Below are positions 32,451 through 64,000 of a DNA stretch of 64,000 nt, piece after piece. Below the pieces are notes generated by a model, which did not search any database, was not told where the DNA came from, and worked only from the letters and a program-made list of their open reading frames with translations. The translations under genes were made by a program, and so were the position numbers. The stretch is taken from NCBI RefSeq assembly GCF_052324685.1, contig NC_135226.1:16114494-16178493 (forward strand), read 5' to 3'. Origin of the DNA: Brachyhypopomus gauderio. Its lineage: Eukaryota > Chordata > Actinopteri > Gymnotiformes > Hypopomidae. Numbering within the stretch: the stretch's first letter is position 1; each line of letters starts with the position of its first letter.

Positions 32451-33995
32451 CGTGTGCGTGTGCATGTGAGTGTGTGTGTGTGAGCTATAAGTTGGGGTAG
32501 AGAAGCCAAAAGCCATGGTTCGTTCAGTCAGTGTGTGTGCATGCATTCAGACATGAATGTGTACGTAATTTAGTGTGTACCACAAACTAGTGATGCCTCT
32601 TCCCCTCTTTCCTGTACCTCTCTTAAGAGTTCACACTTTCAAAAATCTTCTATTGTTCTATGATCTATGTATGTCTAAAAGACTGTTATATGAAACCATA
32701 TAGAATAAAGATATATATGAATTAATAGACAAATAAAAGAAAGCTATATGTATTAATAACGAATGTGTTTCGTTTATCATACTTGCTCTAACAATAATGA
32801 TATGCTCATGATGGTGTCGACAACTTACCATCTCATGGCCCTGACACACACTGGAACTGTGTTCATGTTCACTATCATAGTATCACACATGAAAGGCAAA
32901 TAGTGAACGTCTATATTACACACTACTGTGAGCAGAAGTGCATACTTTAGCAAATCTATGTATGTATCAGGAGGACATCATATGCAGATTTAAACAGCTG
33001 TGAATATTCAGAGAGGTCTCCACCCCTGAATCCTCATCTACATTCCATCAGTGTCACCATTAATTCAACAAATTAATTTAAATTAAAAAGTTTCTGAGAG
33101 TCAGTTTGTGAGAAAGTGACACAGACATGTTAAGAAATGTCTTATTCACAGATGGGGAGATTCTGGTCTAATTAGAGCAGACTCCACACCTTACAATGAT
33201 CTCATACCCAAGGTTCTCTAAAGGGTGTTTGGAGTATGTTATATTCCTTGACCATTTTCTGAGAACAAAATTCAACTGTGAATTCTGCGAAGAGAAATAA
33301 CGCAATAGTCTGCTGTCGTATTATGTTCCAGAGTCATATGTTAATATCCTTTCAGAACATTAACCAACTGGGATATTCTGGTTAATAGTGGTCTGACCAC
33401 TGTGATGAAACCACTAAAGGACCCTTCCAAGTTTGAATAATGTTCAGGTTTTGTGCTTTAGCCCCTGTTGTTTTGGGCCAGTAATTGCATGACTCCTCAT
33501 ACAGTGTATAGCACTTACCTTTTATAAATGTGGCAGGACTATGTCCCCATGGAGCCACAATTCACTGAATTCAGCCCAGCTGGACAGAAGTGCCCTTGGA
33601 GTTGATCTTAGATTATAGAGCTTTGACAGTGTTCATGCCTCCCACGACAGCGATGGTGCAAACACGAGTTGTAGAACTGGCTCTCTGTTCTCAGCACTGA
33701 ATCCATCCACTGCATCTGCAGCACAAAACAAACAGGTAGTGCAGTGGTCCCCGTGAAAACAGATACACACTCTGCTGATTTACAGTGACAACAGTCCCAC
33801 CAAGTCATGCACAAGGCCTCTTCCATGGCTCCTGTTCCGCATGTCTGCATCTCAAAATGCACCTTGGGCTCTGAGGATGCTCATGAAATGCACCAATGAG
33901 TGATGCAGACAAGAGTTCTGTGCTGGAATAAAGGCACAATAGATGCATGTTATGTGATAATGGGATTGAAATCGGTGTGTCCATAACATGCCTGC

Positions 33996-34033
<38 letters not shown>

Positions 34034-34743
34034 GCTTTCCTTTGAGGCAATTTCCTATGAGCCCTGCTCGCCTCCTGATGGGATCCTCCTGTTTTTCTGT
34101 CTGTCTTATCTTGATGGAGGATCTATATTAAACACTGCACTACACACCCCCTAGTCCCCGTCTCCCTACCCCTACCTCGCTGTATCTGTCTTCATCTGAA
34201 GACTGCTACAAATTATTTCTCTCCTTTTCTTTTTTTTTTTTTTTTTGCTGTTAACTCAAGAAAGTAAAAAATAAACAAGAGGAGGAAAACTCATTCTTAT
34301 AACTGCCACAACATTTGAATGCTGTGCTCATCAGCACAGTGAACTTCATTTACAAATGGCTATTATCGTTCTGCGGTCTTATCAGGGATGCTCTGTGAAA
34401 ATTCTTGTTTCATATACTTTTATATATTCTATTGAAGGATGCAGGCCTTGCTCTCACTTCAGTTTATGTGCACAGGTCCTTTACATTTCCAAACGTGGCT
34501 GCATTTCCATCTCACATGGCCTGGTTTCTTCACCTGTCTTTGATTCTACCATTTCCCTCTCCTCTGTCAATCATTCTGCCTGGCAGAGCCTCTGATCGCA
34601 GCGATATGTCAACTTGTGGAAACAGGAAATGAAACCTTTCATTCCTCCCTCGTCCGTGGCTTTTATCACTGCAAACTAGGTTTCGCCATGCCAGCCTGCT
34701 GCTTACTAAACTCATTTTGCACCCTAAGAATACCTGCTTATCT

Positions 34744-34811
<68 letters not shown>

Positions 34812-35300
34812 CAACCGCTCTTTCTTCAGACTTCAATTTACCCTTATTGTTAATTCCAGACCACTCACGACTCATCGACATTCTGACATTTTCTTAAGTG
34901 CGAATTTACATCTTCGAATTACGTTGAAAGAAGACTAAATAGCAACCTAAATATCCCTTATAAATTACACCAAATTCATAAATGCCTAAAATATGCAGAC
35001 ATTTTTCCCACTTTCAGACTCAAAAAATTGTTTTTTTCATTTTAGTATTCATGATAATATCATGGTTACATGTTAATCTTTCAAGTAACCGTTCCTGCCA
35101 GAGTCGTAAGAGTAATCTGGTTAATAGTGTAATAATCTGGTTAGTATTGCCATCTGTCTGCTAAAAAGGAACTGCATGGCACGTACTTGCCAATAGGCGA
35201 TTCCACAAAATCTATTAAGATGTTTTATTTTCAGTACTACTTTAAAATAAGCCCATTGAGACTCATATAAAACGATCGAAACAACATAAACCCTGTAGTT
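31496..35300. other. Region between slc6a4 and the small membrane-protein gene
   Basis: Mostly AT-rich sequence without recognisable exons. It has TG-rich tracts (31790-31875, 32395-32483), a CT tract (33999-34031), a T-run (34228-34247) and a CA tract (34745-34809). One hydrophobic open frame at 31898-32014 is discussed as a finding. NSRP1 and EFCAB5, which lie here in human, are not detectable. Confidence 0.6.
34745..34809. repeat. (CA)n microsatellite
   Basis: About 32 uninterrupted CA units. Confidence 0.96.
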
Positions 35301-35397
35301 CTCCAATATACCCGAATGCCATTAAAGTTGAGTCACGTGGCCTCCGGAGTTCCGACGATTTGGATGAACTTGTGATTCGTGTCTTCCTGTGGAAGTT
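35301..35397 (+). promoter_or_regulatory. Putative promoter of the small membrane-protein gene
   Basis: An E-box in USF/MiT context, GTCACGTGGC, has its CACGTG core at 35334-35339. It is followed by a CpG-containing TCCGGAGTTCCGACG block, and all of this lies within 65 bp of the candidate ATG at 35398. An ETS-like CCGGAAATG lies just downstream in the intron, near 35537. The start site is inferred. Confidence 0.35.
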
Positions 35398-35821
35398 ATG
35401 GACTGGTTCCCGAAAGAAAGCGTAATAGGTCGACAACAACCAGGTAACAGAGATTACGCTATATGTTGGACTTGAGGTTTTTTGTCGAATATGAAATAAT
35501 GCTGTGGCTGTTCTCACGGACTGTAGGCCTATTTGTGCCGGAAATGCAGTCTAGATCACAAAAAAACTCAGTTCACGTAAAACTAGTTTCCCAGTTATGT
35601 GAAATGACTTAATTTGTGTATAACTCTCTACGGTGTGGTTTAACTTTTTTATATACGTCTCTTATACAGGTCTGACGACGGCAGTGAGTTTGCTCCTCGT
35701 TTTTCTGACTGTAATTATTGCAACGGTTGTCTACATGCCGCCGGGCGCGAGACGTTGCTGGAGGAGACGCGGGGACGGGGAGCTCCTCTCCCTCACAGAC
35801 AACACACTTGGACATCTCTGA
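35398..35821 (+). CDS. Candidate 65-residue single-pass membrane microprotein, two exons
   Basis: Exons 35398-35443 and 35670-35821, joined through CAG/GTAACA and a T-rich TTATACAG acceptor in phase 1, encode 65 residues ending at TGA 35819-35821. An in-frame stop lies 33 bp upstream of the ATG, so the start is bounded. The N-terminus (MDWFPKESVIGRQQPG) is short and near neutral. Residues 18-37 form one strongly hydrophobic helix. Then come PPGARRCWRRR with five Arg and a polar tail ending LGHL. The positive-inside rule predicts an outside N-terminus and cytosolic C-terminus. I do not recognise the family; it has the size and layout of SMIM-type small integral membrane proteins. The intron is only 226 bp. 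A promoter-like E-box precedes it and AATAAA follows at 36509. It occupies the slot held by NSRP1/EFCAB5 in human but resembles neither. Confidence 0.5.
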
Positions 35822-36508
35822 CGTGTCCCATCAAACTCTGGTGTCCCAGTCTAGGACATTCAAGCAGGCCAGTGTTCAAAAATATGGACAGATTTCATAT
35901 CAAGGAAAAAATGGAAGCGTTCGATATTTCCAGTGTTGATGTTCTAAAGTTCATTAAAATAGGACAAGGACAGATTTTTTTTGACAAAACTGAATTTATC
36001 TTGCATTACGAATATCTGGTAGAGTTAATGCACAGTTCAGCATTGATTTATTTTTTATTTTTTTACATTTCAGGCCCTAGCAATCTCAAGCCATTCAGCG
36101 CTGCGAAGCCTGTTATAGATGTAGTTACTCTTCAGATCAGCAGAGGGGGCTAGACGTCTTTACAATGAGGCACAGAGCCACTATGATGGTCCGTTTGAGG
36201 TTTTCACTGGTTCTATTTGTGTCCGTTTATAGCCCCCATACAGTCTATTACATCAATACCATTATAAAGGCAGCGTAGATCTGGAGCTTCTAGTGATGCA
36301 ATACATTTCACACAGATACGGTTATGCTATATTGTCACAAGTATCATTTCCTGGGCGTCGAGGTCAGTATAGTGCCTTCTGTTGACCTATATGACTGCTC
36401 ATTATGTTGAATGTGTTACCATCTAGCTGTAGTAATAATAACATAATTATAGAATATTAATTAAATTTCTGTGATCAATTTGTGTAAAATCTTGCTTGTC
36501 AAGCTTCA

Positions 36509-36514
36509 AATAAA
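36509..36514 (+). terminator. Poly(A) signal candidate for the small membrane-protein gene
   Basis: AATAAA 688 bp after the microprotein stop codon; the first good signal seen downstream on this strand. Confidence 0.35.
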
Positions 36515-38380
36515 CAAGTTACGCTTATTTAGTTGAAACCTTATTGTTTAAGGCCATTTGAACCTTTTATGGATTATATTTGTACAGACTTTGTCATGGA
36601 TATTTTCGTACTAGAGGTCACTGTTCTCAAATAAGATCAGTGTTTAAAGACTGCCTAAATCATATTGCCTGTTATATCAATAAACTAACAGCCACTGCTA
36701 CATCCATGGTAATCCTGGCTAATCTGACCTCCTTTCACCCTGCCAGCTAATCTGTACACAACAAGACATAGATATGGTCAGTAATAGACAAACATTCATC
36801 AACTCTGTGCCTAAATATAGGTATACATTTATAAACAATGAAATCACACTGTAGATGTAAACATTAATCACTGTTGTTTTTTCATGCAGAAAAACAGAGT
36901 GATCATGATATTACTGTACAGACCATCAACTTTAAACTTTAAATAAAATGGCATTACAAATACATTTCCCATGAATAGCAATTTAGATACATTCTATTGT
37001 ATCTGATATCAGATATCTGATATCTCATGAATTTTGGAGAATCCACTGTAACACAGTATATGCAAGTTATAGTCATATAGTCATTAGCCCAATTGTTTGT
37101 GATAATTCTCTACATTAAAACAGAACAGAATTAAGGAGATGTGAGACATAAACCAATGCCAATTCATAAGCTTTAAAATCAGAGCACGTGGGCCTTTCCT
37201 GTGGAGTCCAACCTAAAAGGTCTGTAACGTGTCAAAAGGAAAGCCAAACGGCTATATTTTTGGTAAACAAAAAAGCAAAAATAAAGTCTTGTAAGCAATT
37301 CTGACATAAAGGTGGAGGAGGTGGAGAAGGGAGTAGATCATTCACTGCTCATAGAACAAAAACAACCATCAGACCCAAAGCATTGTGCTGTAGGCATTCA
37401 TATGGTTCATTTTTTTTTTTCAATTTTTGGATCTGTTTAGTTGATGTACCAGATTGGTATTTGCTTTGCTGCATTAGTTTTCTCTTAAATATTTTTAAAA
37501 TGTCAACTCCCTGGGATAAAATGGGGGAATGGGCTGTATTGAGGCCCAGGGATCTGATAATCTGTGTCCCAAATAATCTGTGTTAAATAATTTAATGCAT
37601 AGTCCAGTTTTTTTGTGGTTCTGATTCAGTTACAATTAGTATTTTTAAAGCTTAGGTTTACAAAGAAATCCTACAGACAGACACATAAGACCAGTCAGGA
37701 TTTTGATCAGCCAGCTGTGATTCTGTGATCAGATGCAAAGCACTTTGTAAGTCGCTCTGGATAAGAGTGTTTGCTAAATGCTGTAAATGTAAAATGTAAA
37801 TGTGATTATATACTCTTTACCAATTTATTATGCATTTAAAAAAAATGTAACTGATTATTTTGTCTAGAGATAAAATTTTTACAGATGGTCAAATGGAAAC
37901 CAATAATAGATTAGAAAATTAATTTAACATATCACTCATCATTTTCTTGAAAAATTTATAGGAAACACTAAACAAAAAATGAAAACATGAAATAACATTT
38001 TAGGATTATATGCCATTTGTATTTTCTGCATGCAAGACTTTTTTTTGCTCTTCCACTTTTCTGATGTACACCATGGATGGACGGACAGATTCGACAAGTT
38101 CAGTTTTACAGCCCTGATACCTACTCCGCATATAAACAGCTCTAACTACCAGGCCATTTTCTTTTAGCTATTGTGTAGTATAATTTGTGCAGCCTATATA
38201 ACATTATCATTTTAGTGAGTACGATACGACTCACTGTTCCTTTGTATGTTTAAAATAACAACAAATGAAGGACACTTCATGTCTTTATAGTCTATGGTTA
38301 TATTTTATGTTTGTGTCATGACCAAATTTTTTTTTACAGATTTATTGAGCCACTTCAATCTCGATGATTTTGCATCTGTA
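36515..38380. other. Intergenic region upstream of ssh2
   Basis: AT-rich, with no recognisable exon. It contains a 20-bp perfect palindrome (37005-37024) and a teleost retroposon tail (37741-37802). Confidence 0.65.
37741..37802 (+). mobile_element. Retroposon 3' tail (teleost SINE/LINE type), truncated
   Basis: The motif AGTCGCTCTGGATAAGAG, followed by TGCTAAATGCTGTAAATG and degenerate TAAATG repeats, is the conserved 3' end shared by many teleost SINEs and their partner LINEs. The upstream body is not recognisable, so this is a truncated or very old copy. Confidence 0.65.
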
Positions 38381-38532
38381 TGCAGGACGTTTGGTCTGAC
38401 CGCTGGCTGGGACTGTGACGCATGCGCATTAGCTCCTAAATGAAATAGACCCCGCAAGCGGTGCATATCTTCCTCTGCCTTGCCATTCAAATTATGTCAG
38501 TCTCTTTGCTGCTGTCACTTCCTGGACTTTGA

Positions 38533-59066
<20,534 letters not shown>

Positions 59067-59457
59067 CCCTTACTGAACTGGGGAGACACGGAGCCAATCA
59101 GAGTTTGGCCTGTCTGGATCCGTGAGGTCCAAACCCAAGCTAAAACTGTGAGTGTATGCTACTGTATTGATGTGTGAGCTACAGTATGAGTGCCCTTTTT
59201 CAAAGGCTTTCAAACATCAAATGAAGAAGGGGACTGATTCTCAAAACATGCACTTTACTTGTTTTTCATTTTTAATATTTTTTTTTTTGTTTTTTTTTTT
59301 TTTTTTTTAGTTATGTTTTATTTGAAAATTGTTTTTTGCACTGATGTGAAAGGTAGCCGGTATGTATGTATGTCTGTAAGTTACAGTGTGTGTGCTGGCC
59401 TGTTTTTCTGAAGAACCAGAAAAACTTGATGTGTATTTTTTTATCCTGTGGCTATTA

Positions 59458-59463
59458 AATAAA
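59458..59463 (+). terminator. ssh2: ssh2 poly(A) signal candidate
   Basis: AATAAA within TTAAATAAATATAAATG, about 390 bp after the stop codon. The intervening 3'UTR holds a long T-run (59278-59309). Confidence 0.6.
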
Positions 59464-60484
59464 TATAAATGCATTCATTTTAGCCAAGTGTTGAAGATCT
59501 TTTTCCATTGATCTCCTGCCATTTCGGTCACTTTGAGTAGTGGAGAAGCAGGAATGTTTTTAGTGCTTCACCACAGCCTGTTCTCTACTAGTGTGGAAAA
59601 TAGTGACACCATGTGGACACAAGTGGAACTGCGTGGATGACGTAATGACGTAACTGAGTGACTGACGTGCTGACGTGTTCGGCTCTGTTCCAGCTCCGTC
59701 CACACATCACTGCGCCCTCTGCGTTCATTAGAGCTGAACAGTTAAAGTTTAGTTAAGCTGCGACAGCTTCTTTTATTGCCTCTTTTCACAAGTTCAGTCG
59801 CAGAGACACAAATTACCAAAAAAAGGTGCAAGCATTAAAATCAGAAGTACTTAAAAACTGGCTTTATTTGAGAGCAACTGCTTAGACCTTGGCCTTGCGT
59901 ATTTATGTGCGTGCTCCTGAACTCTATCTAATCTAATAGACTACACACTAATTGCAGCAGCCCATAAAATAACTTCTTAAAAGCTGAAAGAGAATTAAGT
60001 TACAATTCTGCAAAAATATATCACCCATTTTTATGGCCTTCAGTTAAAGGGGTTTTTTTTTATTCAAACTCTCTTTTAAAAGCTTTAATTTGAGAGCGCC
60101 GTTGAAATCCTGCCCACAGTTGCTGAGTCGAGTGTGTTCTTCGCCATCATGTCACGCGTGTATTTATAACTGCAGTGTGGCGCTAAACGCCCGGACCGCG
60201 TCTGAGCAGTTTGAGGATTCTCTTCACAGCTTCAACTCTTCACTTCACTCCCCGGTTAATGTTATTCATTGAGGTTGAGTCACCAGGCGGCTCTCGCTCT
60301 CTGCAGACTGCTGATTCACACCGAGATTGGTGGAGAGACTCTTGGCCTTCGCAGCAGTGCCTTCCAAAACCTCCAAAAATAAGCACAACGCTCCGAGTGC
60401 TACGGAAGCCGCGATGCTTCATGTTGTGACGGGGGTTAAATGTCTGTTAGAAACTCAGACGTAGAGAGGTTTGTGTGTGTGTGT

Positions 60485-60653
60485 CAGCGGCGGACTTAGC
60501 AATTTGGGGGCTCAAGGCGAATTTAGCTAGAGAGCCCATCAACATTAATATGCGAGAAATAAGTTAGCTAATCAGGGGGCCTCTACAGTGGGCTGCAGTG
60601 GGAGGGGCCCAAGGCAGTTGCCTAGCCACGCCTCTATGCAAAGACCGCCTCTG
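60485..60653. mobile_element. 169-bp hAT-like MITE (non-autonomous DNA transposon)
   Basis: The ends form imperfect terminal inverted repeats: CAGCGGCGGACTTAGCA at the left and, read inward on the other strand, CAGAGGCGGTCTTTGCA at the right (14 of 17 identical). The CAGnGGCGG start is typical of hAT elements. Both sides are flanked by GTGTGTGT, consistent with an 8-bp target-site duplication, although the insertion lies in a TG repeat, so the flank match is weak evidence. There is no coding capacity. Confidence 0.72.

Positions 60654-60737
<84 letters not shown>
60654..60737. repeat. (TG)n(TA)n(CA)n microsatellite
   Basis: TG, then about 27 TA units, then CA. It adjoins the right end of the MITE and continues the repeat seen at its left flank, so the element inserted into this microsatellite or the repeat grew from its duplication. 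Confidence 0.95.
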
Positions 60738-60900
60738 GACACCAAAAAAAGTGTTATACCCCTCCTATATTATGGTTCCACTTTAGTATTACAGGTACAT
60801 GTGCTCCAAGTGGACCATGTGAAACTGTTTTGAACTCCCATTTCTTGATGACGGTCAGGATCCATATTCACACTTTCCACTCAGTATGACATTTTCTTCT

Positions 60901-60906
60901 TTTATT
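60901..60906 (-). terminator. ankrd13b: ankrd13b poly(A) signal candidate
   Basis: TTTATT on the plus strand is AATAAA on the minus strand, about 1.7 kb downstream of the ankrd13b stop codon. It is the first exact hexamer I find in that direction. Confidence 0.35.
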
Positions 60907-62593
60907 ATCTCTGAATTACAAATCTGAGCAGCGTCAGGCAATTCCATCACATCATACAGACACCGTACAGACTCCACATTCATATCAGGTGCAAATTAAA
61001 ATGGATATTTTTGTGCACTTGTAATAATTATGATATTCAAACATTGAGTCACATCAAGCATTTCTATACAATTTAACCCTTATAATCACTGGTACCATAT
61101 CCATAACTTTCTACACTACACACCAATACACGCATCGTTTTAACTTCTATATCGCTGGACAGCCCTTTGATTACTTTGATTGGATATATATCACAGAGCG
61201 CAACTTCTGTGTGTTAAATTGTGCTTAAAAATAAATTCATCCTATCTTACTGCAGTTTAGAGATCCATGTGAACAGAGGAACGGTCTATGGCCATATCAT
61301 CAATTGTACTATTCAGGTTACAAAGGAATTAAAACAAATCTTGCCAGTCGCTTAGACCCAGATTGTCAGACAAACTTCAGTCAGATTTTCGGCTTAAATA
61401 CAATGATCTGTTGTACTGGATGAGGCTGTATCTGGATCAGACACTAGCCCTTTTGACCTCTTCTTGCATTGGTGGCCCTGACTGAATCTTCCTGCTGACA
61501 GTCAGTCCGGTGATTGGCTGAATCATGTGCCCCAGTGCTGAGACAGGATAAACACACTCACCAGGGGGGCCATAAAGACTCAGGAAGCACTATAACGAAG
61601 CCAGAAATGAAAACGGACAGGAAGGAAGAGTACTTGTTCAATCCAAACATAAAAAAAATGTATTGTAGACTTTTGTTTTTTCCTGCTATGATGTTTAACA
61701 TGAAAATGAGAGGCAAGACTAACATAGCACCATATTAAGTATGATACATACAATATAATGTATGCCTTCTGAGCTTTTCAGCATTATGTTAATGACAAAA
61801 TATAAATATTGCAGTGAGGATCTGATTCACTGTTGACTACCTCAAATGAACCAACTTAAAGACCTGAAAAAGGTGGAAGCATGTCATACTATGTTATAAT
61901 ATATATATGTTATGTTACACCTATTAATTATGATGTACCTAGGCAACCCTGCAAAACCTGGACCAAAATGTGCTTTCTCTCCTAGAAATAAAGTGAAAAT
62001 AAACCAATTTGAGACATGGTGCGTCCAATCGTACACAAAGAATAGCTGCCAACTGTCCAGCACAACGTCACGATGTGTCCTACATGTACACCGGCCCTTC
62101 ACGCTCGCCACAGCGCCCCCTTTTGATTTGTACTACAGTGCAATCGAAATCTGTGCAAACGAAACCCAAAACCAATTTACCAGTTCCATAAAAAGTGATG
62201 CATTGCAGTTTTGTAAACCGTGCTCCTTCGGGACTCGTGTGTCGTGAGCCGTCGGGAGTCTGGGAGGATGTGATTTTGTGAGAGATGCTATGATCCGCAG
62301 TGCAGCTCCACCCCAATTTAGTTCTCCAAAAAGTAAATAATAAAGAAAACACATTTGCTGAGTAGCAGCACACAGGTGTGGTGTCTGGTGATTGATTGCC
62401 CATGAGTTGATTAGCTTGATTAGTGGTTGTAAACTTGTAGAAAAGTGGCCAGAGACAGTCGAGCGTTGTGCCTCGAGCAGGTCGTTAGAGGAGGAGGGCC
62501 TGGGCGGTGGAGAGGAGATAAAATCACACTTCTCATTGGCTTCTGGCTGTGCACGCTCTCCCGCCCCTAGATTTTTGTGTGCCCAGATTCCCG

Positions 62594-62951
62594 TCACTTC
62601 TCCATGAGTGACAGCCGTATGATGCGCTGAAGCTCCTCCTCCTCCTGTCGTCGTCGGAGCTCCGCCTCCTCCTGCTCGTGAGCGGACAACGCCATCGCCA
62701 GGCGCAGCTGCTCGTCATAGCTGTGTTGGGTCTTATTGGTAGGGGTGCCGCAGGGACTCGGCACCGGGCTGATCTTGTGCTGTGGAGGTCTGGATGTTGG
62801 AGGGGAACAAAAAAATCATTGTGTATGTGATATCGGCAAACGAAGAACAGAAAAGGCAGCTTTCTTTTAAGATACACTGTTTATTTAGCCTGAGTGGGTG
62901 AAAGTAGAGAAATGCAGTGGTTGCGATGGGGCCATGATGGGACCTTGGCCT

Positions 62952-62993
<42 letters not shown>

Positions 62994-63722
62994 AATTTTC
63001 ACACAGTTAACACACTCGCGCTACCTAAAAAGCCTTGCCACCACACCTTGAAATGAATTAGGTGTGGCTGCAATGGACCACGCGGATATGAGAGGTGATA
63101 TGGATGGCCTTGACTCAGGTGGAAAAATAACTTTTTCATTAAGATTGTTTATGCTTGCCTTAGACAGAACTGATGAGCCTGTCTATGAGGGGCAAACAGA
63201 GCTGAAGAGAGCACAACAGTGAACGTCTATGAGGGTTGTACAGTGACGCCACACAACAGAGTATTGGCACAGGGGCTGTGATAACAGCTATGGTATATTA
63301 GGTGCTGAACAGAAACCGGACCTGGTAGAGGCCCTGAGAGTACCGGGAAAAGACCGCTGACCTTTCCAGACGACTGGAATCACAGGAGAGGGGGTGAGAT
63401 CCTGGCTTACTGTTTGTCAAAGCCTCCCAGATCGTTACCTACACAGAAGGTGTCTGCAGTCAGGAGTCTGTTACAATACGTCATTGATCGTTGAGTGAGG
63501 TTAGAGAGCTGCGTCTTTCTCCTGTTGTTAGCTGTGTGAGGGTGTGTGTGTCAGACCTGGTCATACTCAGAGCCAGCTTCCAGTAGACTCTGCTGAATGG
63601 CGAACTGGAGCAGGTCATCCTCTTCCTCACGCATGCTGTCTCTCTGGCTTCCTCCGAGGACGCTGTAGCCTCGCGGAGCCTCAAACACGCACGCCGGAAT
63701 CTCGCCGCCACGACACGAGTCT

Positions 63723-63776
<54 letters not shown>

Positions 63777-64000
63777 AATGCAACATTACTGGCTCCCAGA
63801 CCGGTCAATACTTTGTCACTACAAAGAGCAGGAAGTCGACATGGCTGAGAAATAAATGAAATGAAGCCAGTGCTGCTCATTCAATGTCATCCTTGTCATG
63901 GACAGATTATTACTGGGGTTACTGGTTTTCCTGCTCCGCCGTGTGCTGGTGGGAGCGACTGGACTGGTCCTTACTGGTGGAGCTAGAGCTGGACACGCTG
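62594..64000 (-). CDS. ankrd13b: Ankyrin repeat domain-containing 13B, C-terminal exons, partial
   Basis: Four minus-strand exons: 64000-63975 (partial), 63720-63557, 63438-63362, 62789-62594, all GT/AG and in phase, giving about 153 C-terminal residues. ANKRD13 proteins are endosomal and plasma-membrane adaptors that bind Lys63-linked ubiquitin on activated receptors through C-terminal ubiquitin-interacting motifs (UIMs). Three UIM-like helices are visible: EDDLLQFAIQQSLLEA, DEQLRLAMALSAHEQ and EEELQRIIRLSLMEK just before the stop at 62594-62596. The Ser-run VSSSSST, CRGGEI, FEAPRGYS and EYDQVTIWEALTNSKPG match ANKRD13B rather than A or D. The ankyrin repeats lie beyond the right edge. The acceptor of exon 63720 is an unusual (TG)n-CAG. 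The gene is convergent with ssh2, as in human. Confidence 0.93.
62955..62991. repeat. (CA)n microsatellite in ankrd13b last intron
   Basis: About 18 CA units between the last two coding exons. Confidence 0.95.
63722..63775 (-). repeat. ankrd13b: (CA)n on plus strand; (TG)n acceptor tract of an ankrd13b exon on minus strand
   Basis: About 26 CA units. On the coding (minus) strand this is (TG)26 followed by TCAG and the exon at 63720, so the repeat itself replaces the pyrimidine tract. Confidence 0.95.

Larger units (their letters stand above)
59480..62593. other. Region between convergent ssh2 and ankrd13b 3' ends
   Basis: No coding exon is recognised. CORO6, which separates these genes in human, is absent. 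It contains a cluster of TGACGT sites (59638-59677), a hAT-like MITE (60485-60653), a TG/TA/CA repeat (60654-60737) and, upstream of 60900, the likely 3'UTR of ankrd13b. Confidence 0.65.

Noticed and set aside
38305..38490. 61-codon minus-strand frame head-to-head with ssh2 exon 1
   Set aside because: No family similarity, and it does not resemble the N-terminus of NSRP1 that might be expected there. The frame length is within chance.

Overview
The window is vertebrate nuclear DNA, almost certainly from a teleost fish. The coding exons are short, bounded by GT/AG splice sites and spread over long AT-rich introns. CA/TG, CT/GA and TA microsatellites are very dense, and a repeat tail common in teleost genomes is present. 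All exon structures below were built by eye, by joining in-phase exons whose proteins match known vertebrate families.

Layout, left to right: (1) the first coding exon of a NOVA RNA-binding protein on the minus strand, running off the left edge (1-157), with its 5'UTR and promoter region; (2) complete blmh, bleomycin hydrolase, plus strand (5478-17963, 12 exons, 455 aa); (3) complete slc6a4, serotonin transporter, plus strand (24193-31044, 13 coding exons, 646 aa); (4) an unrecognised two-exon gene model for a 65-residue single-pass membrane microprotein, plus strand (35398-35821); (5) complete ssh2, slingshot cofilin phosphatase, plus strand (38533-59066, 15 coding exons, about 1206 aa), with a candidate alternative first exon at 47226; (6) the last four coding exons of ankrd13b, minus strand (62594-64000), convergent with ssh2 and running off the right edge.

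The order blmh-slc6a4-ssh2-ankrd13b corresponds to human 17q11.2, but the human neighbours NSRP1, EFCAB5 and CORO6 are not seen between these genes, and a NOVA gene replaces TMIGD1/CPD beside blmh. The genes do not form a pathway: they are a cysteine aminopeptidase, a neurotransmitter transporter, an actin-regulating phosphatase, a ubiquitin-binding endosomal adaptor and a neuronal splicing regulator.

The most interesting items are the 65-aa membrane microprotein candidate, the alternative ssh2 N-terminus with a CxxC motif, a 169-bp hAT-like MITE with matching terminal inverted repeats, a 30-bp minisatellite in blmh intron 11, several splice sites built from dinucleotide repeats (notably a (UG)n acceptor in ankrd13b), and several compact motif clusters (paired NRF-1 sites, TGACGT sites, phased E-boxes, a perfect intronic hairpin).
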